DNA from: JAIXWP01 sp041391745
GTDB taxonomy: Bacteria > Bacteroidota > Bacteroidia > Flavobacteriales_D > Sanyastnellaceae
Length of the DNA: 64,000 bases
Direction of reading: 5' to 3'
Assembly: GCA_041391745.1 (NCBI GenBank)
Contig: JAWKNK010000002.1
Location: 243,004 to 307,003, forward strand
Shown here: piece by piece, positions 37,868 to 48,086 of the stretch
How the letters are laid out: every line of letters begins with the position of its first letter
Position numbering within the stretch: position 1 is the first letter of the stretch
Program-made: the position numbers and the translations under genes
Notes under the pieces: model-generated
Databases searched by the model: none
The model's input: the letters and a program-made list of their open reading frames with translations, nothing else
Told to the model about the DNA's origin: nothing

Positions 37868-40800
37868 TTAATCGTGGTATATCGGTGTTGTTGTTGTAAG
37901 TGGTAAAACATCAATAGTCATTTCAACCTCATCCGCGCATTGGCCTGGATCAGGAGTAAATGTGTATGTAGTGGTTGTAGTGTTATCAATAGCGGGCGAC
38001 CATGATCCAGTTATTCCTTCTAAAGAAATAGTTGGCAAAGTCACTCCTGATTCTTCAAAACATATTGGTCCGACTTCATCAAAAGTTGGTTCCATTTTTT
38101 CAATTACAGAAACACAGGTTTCAGAGAAACAATCAGCACTTAATAAAAACGAAATAGGTGAAGGAGGCTCCGTTCCGAAATCGATATATCCATCTGCAAA
38201 ATTTCCTTGTGCACTTCCAGCAGCCGATAAAAACTGATTGCTCAAATACGTCTGTGCCCCAGCATTTGGATCGTTCACCATCATCACAAAAACATTTAAT
38301 GACGAAGTAGGAGAACCAATATTAGAAAGCGGAAATGAAAATTCAAACCCTCTTGTGAAGTCACCTGTAGCAGTGTTTCCCGTGAATCCAAAATTTGCTG
38401 GATCAGAAACGTTCGATCCCAAATATGAATTTTGATCTGCTACCATATCATACAAATCAAAATATGCAGTAGCTCCCGCTTGATTCATTGTAAGTATGTA
38501 ATCAGCTTGAAATCCTGCATCAAAAACAACGTTCTGATACAACGCCAGATTTAAAATTCCGCTGGTGTTGGAAGGAACATTTGATCGATTGGTCCATGAT
38601 TGTAGATTATTAAATCCACCCGGCTTGGAATCGATGAACATCAAGATCCAATTGTTATTCATCTGATCATTTCCATCATTTTCATTTCCTGCTATAGCAC
38701 CATATAATTTTCCTGAATAATTTTTTAAATACAATGCATCTACTCTGTTGTTTCCTCCAAACCCGCTTGCAGCAGGCCCTCCAGACGATGTTGCTAATGG
38801 AGCGCCCCATTCTGGTTCGTTTATCAATCCTTGCATAACAAAAGGAGGTAGAGGATAACTTCTCACACAAACTTCATCGCCTTCTTGCAAATCAGATGTT
38901 GGAAAATTACTTGTTGTTGAAGGACCAAGTTGAGAAACACCATTCACGAAAAACTCAAAATAGCTTCCATTACCCGCAGTAAAAGTGACAGATTCCTCTT
39001 CACATGGATCGGTTGGAATCAGCGTTGGCGCATTTGGTAAACCGGTAATTACAACTGACGTAGTAGTAGAAAACGCAGGACACGATCCTGCAGCAGGAAG
39101 AGTATATGTGACCACATATGTACCAGGAGAACTGGAAGAAGGAGTGATCGCACCTGTGGAAGCAACAATAGAAAGACCTGATGGTGAAGCGGTGAATGAA
39201 CCTCCTGTTGTTCCTTCAATAGTAGGCCAAATACTTCCTGAAAAATCAACACAAAATGGAGAACCGACGTATTCAATTGAGGCGTCATTTTCTGGATAAA
39301 TATTGATCGTATACAAACTCACTAACGTGTAATTGTCTCCAGAATTAACCGTTCCGCTTCCATTTGTATCACAGTAATAATATGCACCAACGCTTTGAGA
39401 AACGAACGTCGTTGCGTTTCCAATTCCATTTGGAAACTGATTGTTGGGAACAATACTTCCAGCAACTGGCGTTTCGCTCGAATAAAAAATGCAATTATCA
39501 TTTGCCTGCTCCACTGTGCTTTGCCAATCGTCCAATAAACTCATCGTTGAACCAAAACAAATTTCCTCTAGTTGATTTGAAACAACTTGTGGATTGCAAC
39601 AATTGAACGGTATGTCAACGGAAAACTCGCACACGCCTTCAGTTGGATAAAGCTCTTGAAATGTTGCTTCAATGGACGCTGAGAAAGTAGCTGTCCACGC
39701 ACCATCAGCTAATGAACCACAATTTGCGCCATTCACATAGGTTGTATTTATTCCCGCAGCATTAAAGGCGTTTGGATAAACAAATACTTGAACTACACTA
39801 TTTTGGTTAAATCCATTTGGTAAATCTGCCAAATCAAAATTCAATGTTTGATTCAATGGTGCTGGATTAGCGGTTTGACCATCGTATACAATAAATCCGT
39901 CAACTATTACAGTAGTCCAATAAGATGTGTTTGTCCCTGTACTGGGAGGATTGAAACAATAATTACTTATTGAAATATTCAATGATAAATCCGTGGCATT
40001 ACCTCCGAAATTGGCTGGACTGGTTTGAATGAGAGCGCTGTTGTTAATTCCACCAAAAGGGCTACTCACCGCAGAAATATTGATATTTGAAAACGTTTGT
40101 TCTACTTCGAATGGAGCAAGAGGCCCTGAAGTTTCACAACACTCAACTGTCGAGGAGCTTCCCGTATATTCAACTGTGAAATTCTGTATTCCCTGCGAGC
40201 ATTCAGCAGAAGCAAGTGAACTCGGAAGAGGGGAAATTGAAAAAATAGAATTCAAGTCAAATTGGTCACAATCATTCTGATACTCTACTTCCCAACTACA
40301 AGTATTTGAATTAAAATTAATCTCCACCAAATCTTCATATGAATCAGGCACTGTAGGATTGATTAGAACACTTTGAGTACCCGAAGCCAAAACAATTCCA
40401 GTTGAAGTACATGTGATTTCCCAAGGTAGATTTACATTTATTGGTGTACAATAATTGGTATTTTCTAAAAAATTGGAACATTAAAATCCTGACAATTTTG
40501 AACTGTATTTTGAATTATGCCATTGGGTGTATTCACCGATATGGATGCCGATGAAATCGCTATGTTCACTCCAAAAATTGTCCCTGCCTGAAATCCAAAA
40601 TCGCCCGAGAATGGGCCTGCCAAAATGTTTCCATTCTGACTTACTTGAAAGTAGCCTCCAACTCCATTAAAACCATCTCCATAAGAATCATATACATTAA
40701 AACTAAAAATGTTTCCATAAGTCTGCGCGCTCAGTGGACCAATATGCATATTCACATTAGCACCATTTGTACCCGGCCCGCCACTAGCAATTACTCCTCC

Positions 40801-42639
40801 CGTTTGAACACTCACTAAATCCCAACTAATTTCATTCGCCCAACTTGGGCCGTAATTTCCCAAAACATCAAATTCAACTGTACCGTCACAAAAAGTGTTT
40901 TCTACATTCAAGTAATAAGTTTGTGATCCACATCCTTCTGACAAACTATTTGAAGTGTTCGCGTATTCCGGACAATTCAGCGTCACTGAACTACAAGAAC
41001 TAGGGGCTGTAAATGTTTCAATGTAAGAACAACTTGGATCAGCAGAAAAATAAACTTCAACATCACAGCTCGCGCCATCAGCTGGAAGAGAGCTAAGAGT
41101 GAAGGGAACCGATATTGGCCAAGGTTGTGAAATCGTAGTAGTAGCGCCACAACTTGAAGATACTACCAAAACTCCTGTTGATGGTGGATCGAGTAAGTCA
41201 ATCGTGCCTGATAACTCATAGGTATTCGTAATCGCGTCGCATGATGAAACAGAATAGTTCAATGCTTCAATTCCACATACAATAGCACAATTAGTAGTGG
41301 CAGTACTAGTGCCTAGACTGTTGAATGAAATTGTTCCCGAGCTTCCATTAAAATTGGTAAGTAAAAGAATATAATATTGACCTGCAATGGCGTTTGGAAT
41401 ATTGGCTTCTTCTGTAGCAGATGTCGAATAACTGCAGTCTATACTAGGTGCTGTACCCGCATTCACTTGAGTACACCCGTCGGCTAAAGTTGCAAACGGT
41501 CCCCACAAATCAAAGTCAACATCTATAGGGTTTCCAAGATCACTTACTTGAGAAATACCAATGTTCAAGGCACCAGAGTTTTCAATTTGCATGTAATACC
41601 AAACAGGATTTGGACTTGACCCTAAACAATCAATCCCTCCAAATCCTTGTTGGTTGGTATTGTTAGGAAAAACATAATTTGATCCTGTGCAAAATGGCAA
41701 AGCAAAATCGCAAATATCACCATCAGTGAGGGGCGGAACCTCGTGTGCACAAATGCCGAAAGTACCTTGTACTCCGTTTGAATATGACCACATTCTGATA
41801 TACAACGTGGACCCTGGCACAAGGCCTGTCGCCTGTATCAATGACATCGCTCCATTCATACTCCCATCATCATCGCAACTTACAAGAGCTAGTGATGAGC
41901 AGCTGCCGGTATAAACCGCCATTCCTGAATCAAAAATTCCACCAGTATCACTGTCAATTACAACCGCCCCAGAAGCAGGAACAACCAGTGAAAACCAGAC
42001 GTCTGACCCTTGGTAATTGGCACATCCAGGTGCAGGCACCCCAATAGATGCGGTAGCGTTTAGATTCGAAAATTCTTGAAAATTACAATCAGCATCAACT
42101 GATAAATTGATCGCGTTACAAGGATCGTCATTAGTGGGTGGAGTCGGTGCAACAGCACATGCAGAAGTACAACTCAATGTGGCGGCCCATCCTGAGTTAA
42201 CAATACTTCCATCCGATGTAAAAACAAAAGTTAAACTACCTGATGAAGATGTAAAAGAAATAGGAGTTGCAGGAGACCCTGTCAGTTGACCTATTTGAAA
42301 AGATCCTGAACTCGCACCGTCATAAATGCGCAGGTAATCATAACCACTTTCGGTAGAAAAACTGCTAAACGTAACAGTAATACACTGTCCCGGTACGCTT
42401 GAAGTAAAAGTTGTAGTTATATTTTGACTATCTAAATAACTGCCACCATTACCCCCAGAATCATAAAAATTATTTGGCGTACCACAATTCAATGTGAAAG
42501 AACCACTTGACATGTTGTAGTTAGCGGCAAATACAGTTATGGAACAAGTGAAGAATAGAAAAGCAACAAAATATCGGAGTACAACAGACTCCGATTTGTG
42601 TAGACACACAAATTTTTGCGATTCTAAATTTTGGCTCAT
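37868..42639 (-). CDS. Giant CUB-domain secreted protein with TPIYHD tail, split at a T6 run
   Basis: About 1,590 residues after joining two frames. From ATG 42639 the first has a signal peptide and ends ...CQDFNVPIF at a stop (40465). The next frame continues without a gap as LENTNYCTPINVNLPWEITC. One extra T in the T6 run at about 40465-40470 restores it. It carries a CUB domain (about 50-165, YDYLRIYDGASSG), two Bacteroidota extracellular domains (SDVWFSLVVPASG, PNPVWYYMQIENSG), further modules, and one TSLEGITGSWSP module like those of the next gene. It ends TTTTPIYHD. Probably the first gene of the surface operon, a cell-surface or matrix protein. Confidence 0.8.
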
Positions 42640-42715
42640 ACTTAAACACAATCCCTAGGGAAAGAGACTGCATAGCTATTTGTTAAAGGTCTAGTCTTGC
42701 CTTCACGGCATCTTG

Positions 42716-42723
42716 TAAAGATA
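42716..42723 (-). promoter_or_regulatory. Probable promoter of the surface-protein operon
   Basis: Minus-strand TATCTTTA (7 of 8 to TAnnTTTG) has a TTTG (42744-42747) upstream at a 20-bp spacing, matching -7/-33 geometry. The ATG is about 77 bp downstream, giving an unusually long leader for this window. Confidence 0.45.
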
Positions 42724-42774
42724 AGTCAAATCTTGGTTGTCAACAAATTTTAAACATAAATCGGTGCCCGAAAT

Positions 42775-42782
42775 TATCTTTG
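42775..42782 (+). promoter_or_regulatory. -7 promoter box abutting the MATE gene
   Basis: TATCTTTG, a perfect TAnnTTTG match, ends 6 nt before the ATG at 42789. Confidence 0.55.
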
Positions 42783-42788
42783 CAGTCC

Positions 42789-44135
42789 ATGCAGGAAAAT
42801 TCCCTTCAACTGAAGGCTACATACAAGCAAATTCTAGCTATCGCTTTGCCGATTAGCGCCTCCATTTTTGTACCCCAAATCAACTTCATCACCAACTTGG
42901 TGTTCTTGGGAAAATTAGGGGAACAAGTACTTGCTGTAGCCGCCATCACCGGGGTTTACTACCTGATATTCAGCGTTATTGGTCATGGATTAAATAACGG
43001 ATTACAAGCACTAATTTCCAGAAGAGCAGGAGAAAACGACACCACAGCAATCGGTGTCCTGTTCCAACAAGGAATCATCATAGGGCTCATCATTAGCCTA
43101 TTTTCAATTCTGTTTACCCTACTTGTCGCCCCGTACATTTTTGGAATGGTCATCTCCAGCCCAGAGCGCCTAGAAATGACAAATAACTTCCTGAAAGTCA
43201 GGATTTGGGGCTTACCTTTTCTAATGCTCTATCAGCTTAGAAATGCTCTTCTCGTTGGAATCAACAAAAGCAAATTGCTCGTAATTGGTACCGCAGTAGA
43301 AACAGTTTTCAATATTTTCTTCGATTACGGATTGATCTACGGAGAATTAGGGATGCCACAATTGGGTTATATGGGAGCCGCATATGCCTCAATTATAGCT
43401 GAATTCGCTGGTTTAGTGGTCATTGCTATCATTCTTCAAGCTCCTTCTATCAAAAATCTCGTAAACATCGAGTTCACTTTAATTCCAAAAAAAGAGGTGA
43501 TTCTCGAAATTCTCGAAGTTTCCACTCCCTTGATTCTACAGTTTTTGATCAGTGTTATTTCGTGGGAATACTTCTTTTTGAGCATCGAGCATTATGGCGA
43601 AAGAGATCTTGCCATTAGTAATTTGATGCGAACAATCTTCGGATTTTTCGGATGCTTTACATGGGCATTTGCTTCCACGGCAAACACACTCGTAAGCAAT
43701 GTGATTGGTCAAAATAGGCACGATCTTGTTTTCGATGTCATCAAAAAGATCATTCACTTGAGCTTGCTTTTTGCGATTGTCATGTTTGTGCTATTGAACA
43801 TTTTTCCAAAAGCCTTTTTCTCTATTTTCGGTCAAGGTGAATTATTCCTTTCTGACGCACTTCCCGTGGTGAGAGTGGTATCATCTGCATTAATTCTCAT
43901 GTCCTTTTCGGTGGTTTGGCTCAACGCCGTGATAGGCACAGGAAATACACGAATCTCGCTGATAGCAGAGGTTTTGGCAATTATTCTATACTGCCTATTC
44001 GTCTATTTTGTGCTCAATAAATGGAAGATGCCAATCACCGTCGGATGGTTTAGCGAATGGGTTTATTGGCTCACACTATTTATCGTAAGTTGGATTTATA
44101 TGAAAAAAGGAAACTGGAAATTGAAGAAAATCTAA
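42789..44135 (+). CDS. MATE-family efflux transporter
   Basis: 448 residues from ATG 42789; an upstream in-frame TTG would lie inside the promoter box. It has twelve TM helices in two homologous halves. The N-terminal half has ALPISASIFVPQINFITNLVFLGKLG and ALISRRAGEND, typical of NorM/DinF-type Na+- or H+-driven drug exporters. The substrate is unknown. It is divergent from the surface-protein operon and converges with the LytTR regulator, overlapping its end by 4 bp. Confidence 0.88.
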   Translation: MQENSLQLKATYKQILAIALPISASIFVPQINFITNLVFLGKLGEQVLAVAAITGVYYLIFSVIGHGLNNGLQALISRRAGENDTTAIGVLFQQGIIIGLIISLFSILFTLLVAPYIFGMVISSPERLEMTNNFLKVRIWGLPFLMLYQLRNALLVGINKSKLLVIGTAVETVFNIFFDYGLIYGELGMPQLGYMGAAYASIIAEFAGLVVIAIILQAPSIKNLVNIEFTLIPKKEVILEILEVSTPLILQFLISVISWEYFFLSIEHYGERDLAISNLMRTIFGFFGCFTWAFASTANTLVSNVIGQNRHDLVFDVIKKIIHLSLLFAIVMFVLLNIFPKAFFSIFGQGELFLSDALPVVRVVSSALILMSFSVVWLNAVIGTGNTRISLIAEVLAIILYCLFVYFVLNKWKMPITVGWFSEWVYWLTLFIVSWIYMKKGNWKLKKI

Positions 44136-44890
44136 CGTCGAATAAGAACGTTACGATCAATCAATTCTTTTGATCTTTCTGGAGTAATTGGAATTTCTTT
44201 TTTGTCTTTCATCACCAAATATCCGCCATCCGCTTTGATGTATTCATCCACAAAATTGGTGTTGACGATATATGATTTATGACTTCTCAAAAATCGTCCA
44301 TCATCCTTAAGACTATCTTCAAAATTTTTCAATGTCCTACTGGCTATAATCACTCTTCCTGAGCTAAGCATTATTTCACAATAGGTATTGTCAGCTTGGA
44401 TATACATGATTTCATCCATATTGATAAATCGCAAGCCTGAACTGGTAGGCACGAGCACGCTGGTATTTGCAACACCTGAAGTAATAGATTTAAAATACTC
44501 AAGCTGCGTTCTGAAATTCCCTTTGATTTTTTTGAAGCGATCGATGACGTCCAGAAGGTCCGTTGGCTCTATGGGTTTTAGCAAATAATCAATGGCAGAA
44601 AGCTTAAATGCACGAATGGCATACTGGTGATACGCCGTTGTAAACACGACAGAAAAACCAGGATCATCATCACCAAAAAAATCTAATAATTCAAGTCCTG
44701 AATGACCTGGCATTTCGATATCTAAAAACACCAAGTCTGGCTTGTATTTATGAATCAATTTCACGCAAGAAGGAACGTCTTCAGCTTCGTCCAACACCAC
44801 AACTTCCTCACAATATTCCTCAATCATTTTCCTCAAAAGTACACGAGCATGCTTCTCATCGTCTACAACTAACGCCTTTATTTTATCCAT
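44132..44890 (-). CDS. LytTR-family response regulator
   Basis: 252 residues. The receiver domain has the acidic pair D10/D11, phospho-acceptor D57 (VFLDIEMPGHSG), the Thr in VVFTTAYHQYA and Lys in YLLKPIEP. The C-terminal LytTR DNA-binding domain follows (DEIMYIQADNTYCEIML, GRFLRSHKSYIVNTNFV). It overlaps the upstream sensor kinase by 1 bp, so they are a cognate pair. LytTR regulators in Bacteroidota often control envelope or surface genes; the adhesin operon starts 1.5 kb away, but this link is only positional. Confidence 0.92.
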   Translation of the reverse strand: MDKIKALVVDDEKHARVLLRKMIEEYCEEVVVLDEAEDVPSCVKLIHKYKPDLVFLDIEMPGHSGLELLDFFGDDDPGFSVVFTTAYHQYAIRAFKLSAIDYLLKPIEPTDLLDVIDRFKKIKGNFRTQLEYFKSITSGVANTSVLVPTSSGLRFINMDEIMYIQADNTYCEIMLSSGRVIIASRTLKNFEDSLKDDGRFLRSHKSYIVNTNFVDEYIKADGGYLVMKDKKEIPITPERSKELIDRNVLIRR

Positions 44891-47778
44891 TATTTATCAG
44901 AAATAGGAATAATAATTTTAACTATAGTACCTTCTGCATGACCTGCTGCGTCGTGCTTATCCACAAAAGTAACACCCGGATTTCCTTGAACTCTGTTCAA
45001 TATTTCAACTCTTCTTGAATTGGCTGCACTCGCAAATGATTGGTGCCCTCTGCTGCGCATACTATTCAATTCACGTGACTTTTCACGGCCGATACCATTG
45101 TCTTCAATCACGATTTCTAAGTTAGTGTCTTTTTTGTAAAAACCAACAAACAAAACTTTCTGCCCTCTTTTATGAAGCAATCCATGACGAATCGCATTCT
45201 CTACATAAGGCTGCACAAGCATACTCGGTAAATAAACGTCATCAATGTCGAGTACTTCATCTACATGAATTGAGAATACAAAATCATCTCTAAAGCGAAC
45301 TTTTTCGATATCCAAGTAAATTCTCAAGGCATTCAACTCCTCACTTAAACTCACCGATTCCTGATTACTCATCTCCAGAATTAAGCGGGTCAATTTGCTA
45401 AACTTCGAGAGATAAATTCCCGCATTCTTTTTATCATCCGTAAATATGAAAGACTGAATTGTATTTAAAGCATTATAAAAAAAGTGTGGATTCATTTGCG
45501 ATTTTATGCTTCGCATCATCATGTCCTGAAGGTCTTTTTCCAGGTCTATTTTCTCTTGTAAAAGCATGTTTTGCTTCAACAGAATGTTCGTTCGGTTTTT
45601 AAAATATAAATAGACTAGACCCGAAAAAACCAACACTAAAATCAACACAAACCACCACCTCGCCCAAATCGGAAATGCCACGTCAATCAGCACATCCAGA
45701 TAAATCTCATCCTTGTTCCTTATCATTAAATGATAGGTTCCAGAAGATAAATTTCCCACAATCAACTTGCCATCAGATATATTCAATGGCAACCAGTTTC
45801 TTCCATCGGTGGTAAATTCCAATTGCTTTTCTTCAATACCCGGAAATTGTAAAAATGAAAATCTTATTTCAAGATTGTTTTGGCTTTCTTCGAGTCGATA
45901 TTCATTTTTAATTTTTTCGGGTAACCCATTTATTAAAATTTCATGTGTAATAAACTTCGGGCTGACATTTGGTTTTACCCCGTTTACATTGATGAAATAA
46001 ACTCCATCATCGGAAGCAACGCTTAATTCATCTCCATCAAATAAATAATCATTCACGTCATCAAGTGGATGTCGCGCGATCAGCTCCTTATAAACCAACT
46101 CACCATTCTGAAGATCAACTTTCATAAAGCGAGTGTCGCTCATCAGAATAATGGACTCACCAAAGCGCTTCATTTTAATCCAGTTCATATTGTTCAACTC
46201 ACCTACGGGTAGCGAAACATGCGGTTTATCCGCTCTTCTACACAGGATTTTCCCATCCGTTGTTCGAATGAATAAATGACGCTTAATGACATCAATTTGC
46301 TCTGCAAATAGTGGCTTTCCTCCCTCCGTCATGGAGTTTGTTTCGTAGGGTGTTGAACGAAACATACCAATGTTTGTAGCGAAAAAGATGACCGTGTCCA
46401 AATGAGAATATGCTACAGATCTGCCTCTGCAAGAAAATAGAGACGCAAACATGGGAAGCGACTCAAGCTGTTTCTCCTGAAACACCTTACTCCAAGGCGT
46501 GTTGTCTGATCCGTTCACATTTAAAATTCCAGCGTATCCTGAAATTGCCACGGCATAATATCCCTCACCGATAGACTCAATATCTTTGAGAGAAGACGAG
46601 GTTGGAAATATACTTTTGAAATTTCGATCTAAAACTGAAAATCCAGACCCCGTAAGGAATAACGCATCATCTGACTCTTCACCATCCAGGAAATAAATAC
46701 CATGATCATTTTGTGATTTATATACCCGCTGCTTTATGCCATTTTTTCCCAAGGTGTACATTTCACCATTTTTCATTCCCACCAAAATCTCATTATTGAA
46801 TTTAGTGATGCGATTGATTTTCATCCCTGTGGTTTCCACCAAAGTGCTTTTAAAATCTCTAACAATAAACACACCTTCGTGCAGCGAGGAAATCCAGTAA
46901 TTTCCAAAGCTGTCTTTCATCACATTTGAAACGCTTACTCCAGGAAAATAAGGTGCATTATTCTCGAGCCTGCCATCCTCTGTGTACACGAAAAGTCCCC
47001 CTGTGCTACACAACCAATATTTATTGTCGAGGTAAATGAGGTTTTGATAAAATCTTGGTTCGTCTATACTAAAGATGACTTCCGTTTCTCCTGTCTGCTG
47101 ACTAATTGAATAGACCTTTTGATTATCGCCGTATTTACTAACAGCCGCTACTTTGGCTCCTCTATCCGTAACTATGGTAGCAGCTCCCATTTTGATCTCG
47201 GCAGACTTACCTCTTCTTTCAAAGCTATTTCTTGTAAATTCAAATTGAACTGCTTCTTTTCCGTCATCCTCAAACACATAAAATGCATTTTGTGTGCAAT
47301 AAGTAAGGTGCGAAAGCTGCCCATTCATCGGAGTTAGTCGTATTTCCTTCAAACTTTCCAAGTCATAGGTTACCACCTTATCCTTATATGCTACAATCAG
47401 AACATCTTCTAGCAAGCCGTAGTTGAAAAGTGTAAGCCCTTCACGCATAGACAGTTCATGGAGCATTTCGTGCTCCACATAAAACAAATGACCATCAAAA
47501 TTCTGATACCAAATCCGACCAAAACGGTCTTCGGCGATATCAGTTCCTGGCTTAGAAGTTTGATTTCTAGTACTGAAGGGTGAAAAGTAGTTGCCATCAT
47601 ATCGAAAGAGGCCTTCATTGGTCGCCAACCAGACCAATCCACGACTATCTTCGAAAATATCGAAAACTATGTCGGTTGGGAGGTCATTTGAACGGTTAAG
47701 TGGCAGGAAATAAGGCGTTTGCGCCCACAATTGTGCAGGTGCAAGAACATAAAGGAATAGCCACTTAATTATCTTCAC
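44890..47778 (-). CDS. LytS-type sensor kinase with beta-propeller sensor
   Basis: 962 residues from GTG 47778. That start sits 4 nt after a -7-like box and gives a clean signal peptide (KIIKWLFLYVLAPAQLWAQ). Upstream TTG 47808 would add ten residues. A long periplasmic region has two-component propeller repeats (DSRGLVWLATNEGLFRYDG) and a Y_Y_Y-like domain (about 625-700). One TM (about 710-735) and a coiled coil lead to the His_kinase core (QMNPHFFYNALNTIQSF, with H as phospho-acceptor) and an HATPase with YVENAIRHG. The architecture is like hybrid propeller sensors of Bacteroidota. Signal unknown. Confidence 0.85.
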   Translation of the reverse strand: MKIIKWLFLYVLAPAQLWAQTPYFLPLNRSNDLPTDIVFDIFEDSRGLVWLATNEGLFRYDGNYFSPFSTRNQTSKPGTDIAEDRFGRIWYQNFDGHLFYVEHEMLHELSMREGLTLFNYGLLEDVLIVAYKDKVVTYDLESLKEIRLTPMNGQLSHLTYCTQNAFYVFEDDGKEAVQFEFTRNSFERRGKSAEIKMGAATIVTDRGAKVAAVSKYGDNQKVYSISQQTGETEVIFSIDEPRFYQNLIYLDNKYWLCSTGGLFVYTEDGRLENNAPYFPGVSVSNVMKDSFGNYWISSLHEGVFIVRDFKSTLVETTGMKINRITKFNNEILVGMKNGEMYTLGKNGIKQRVYKSQNDHGIYFLDGEESDDALFLTGSGFSVLDRNFKSIFPTSSSLKDIESIGEGYYAVAISGYAGILNVNGSDNTPWSKVFQEKQLESLPMFASLFSCRGRSVAYSHLDTVIFFATNIGMFRSTPYETNSMTEGGKPLFAEQIDVIKRHLFIRTTDGKILCRRADKPHVSLPVGELNNMNWIKMKRFGESIILMSDTRFMKVDLQNGELVYKELIARHPLDDVNDYLFDGDELSVASDDGVYFINVNGVKPNVSPKFITHEILINGLPEKIKNEYRLEESQNNLEIRFSFLQFPGIEEKQLEFTTDGRNWLPLNISDGKLIVGNLSSGTYHLMIRNKDEIYLDVLIDVAFPIWARWWFVLILVLVFSGLVYLYFKNRTNILLKQNMLLQEKIDLEKDLQDMMMRSIKSQMNPHFFYNALNTIQSFIFTDDKKNAGIYLSKFSKLTRLILEMSNQESVSLSEELNALRIYLDIEKVRFRDDFVFSIHVDEVLDIDDVYLPSMLVQPYVENAIRHGLLHKRGQKVLFVGFYKKDTNLEIVIEDNGIGREKSRELNSMRSRGHQSFASAANSRRVEILNRVQGNPGVTFVDKHDAAGHAEGTIVKIIIPISDK
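45579..45596. repeat. 18-bp palindrome copy 8 (one mismatch)
   Basis: ACAGAATGTTCGTTCGGT differs from the strict pattern at one arm base (A for C). It lies in the sensor kinase gene in a different reading frame (K-N-R-T-N-I) from the other coding copies. Confidence 0.4.
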
Positions 47779-47782
47779 GAGG

Positions 47783-47790
47783 CAAAGGTC
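47783..47790 (-). promoter_or_regulatory. -7-like box abutting the sensor kinase GTG
   Basis: Minus-strand GACCTTTG (7 of 8 to TAnnTTTG) ends 4 nt before GTG 47778. Confidence 0.4.
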
Positions 47791-47888
47791 TTTGATTTCA
47801 AGTTTCAAATTCTAACTTTCTCTAACCGAAAAGTGATTTTCGCTAACTGATTTCACAACCACGACCTCTTATACCACATTTTTGCAGT

Positions 47889-47992
47889 ACCAAAAATATT
47901 CGACTACCAGCTATCAGGCTTAATCTCAAAGAAATTAAGCACTAACACTTAAAACTAAACAAGGGGACGTTTAAGATCCCCTTGTTTTTTTC
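47889..47992 (+). ncRNA. Candidate small RNA with a terminator, upstream of the phosphate operon
   Basis: No ORF lies here. A -7-like CATTTTTG (about 47877-47884) is followed by a hairpin GCTTAAT (47918-47924) with ATTAAGC (47934-47940), and then by a terminator CAAGGGGA (47960-47967) with TCCCCTTG (47977-47984) plus a T7 tract. The unit of about 100 nt is separate from the porin promoter at 48053. It could be an independent sRNA or an upstream attenuator; no known family is recognised. Confidence 0.45.
47960..47991 (+). terminator. Orphan rho-independent terminator
   Basis: 8-bp stem CAAGGGGA/TCCCCTTG with a 9-nt loop and T7. No protein gene ends upstream on this strand, which is why an RNA gene is proposed. 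Confidence 0.8.
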
Positions 47993-48052
47993 TTAACCCT
48001 AGCTTAACAAACACACAACAACAACCTAACAAACACCTGGTTTTTACACATT

Positions 48053-48060
48053 TACATTTG
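48053..48060 (+). promoter_or_regulatory. -7 promoter box of the phosphate operon
   Basis: TACATTTG is a perfect TAnnTTTG box; the porin GTG follows after 26 bp. No clear Pho box is visible. Confidence 0.5.
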
Positions 48061-48086
48061 CCGCAAATAAATTATTTGTTAGAGCC

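Noticed and set aside
25101..42639. Transposon or phage in the surface-protein region
   Set aside because: No transposase, integrase or terminal repeats were found.
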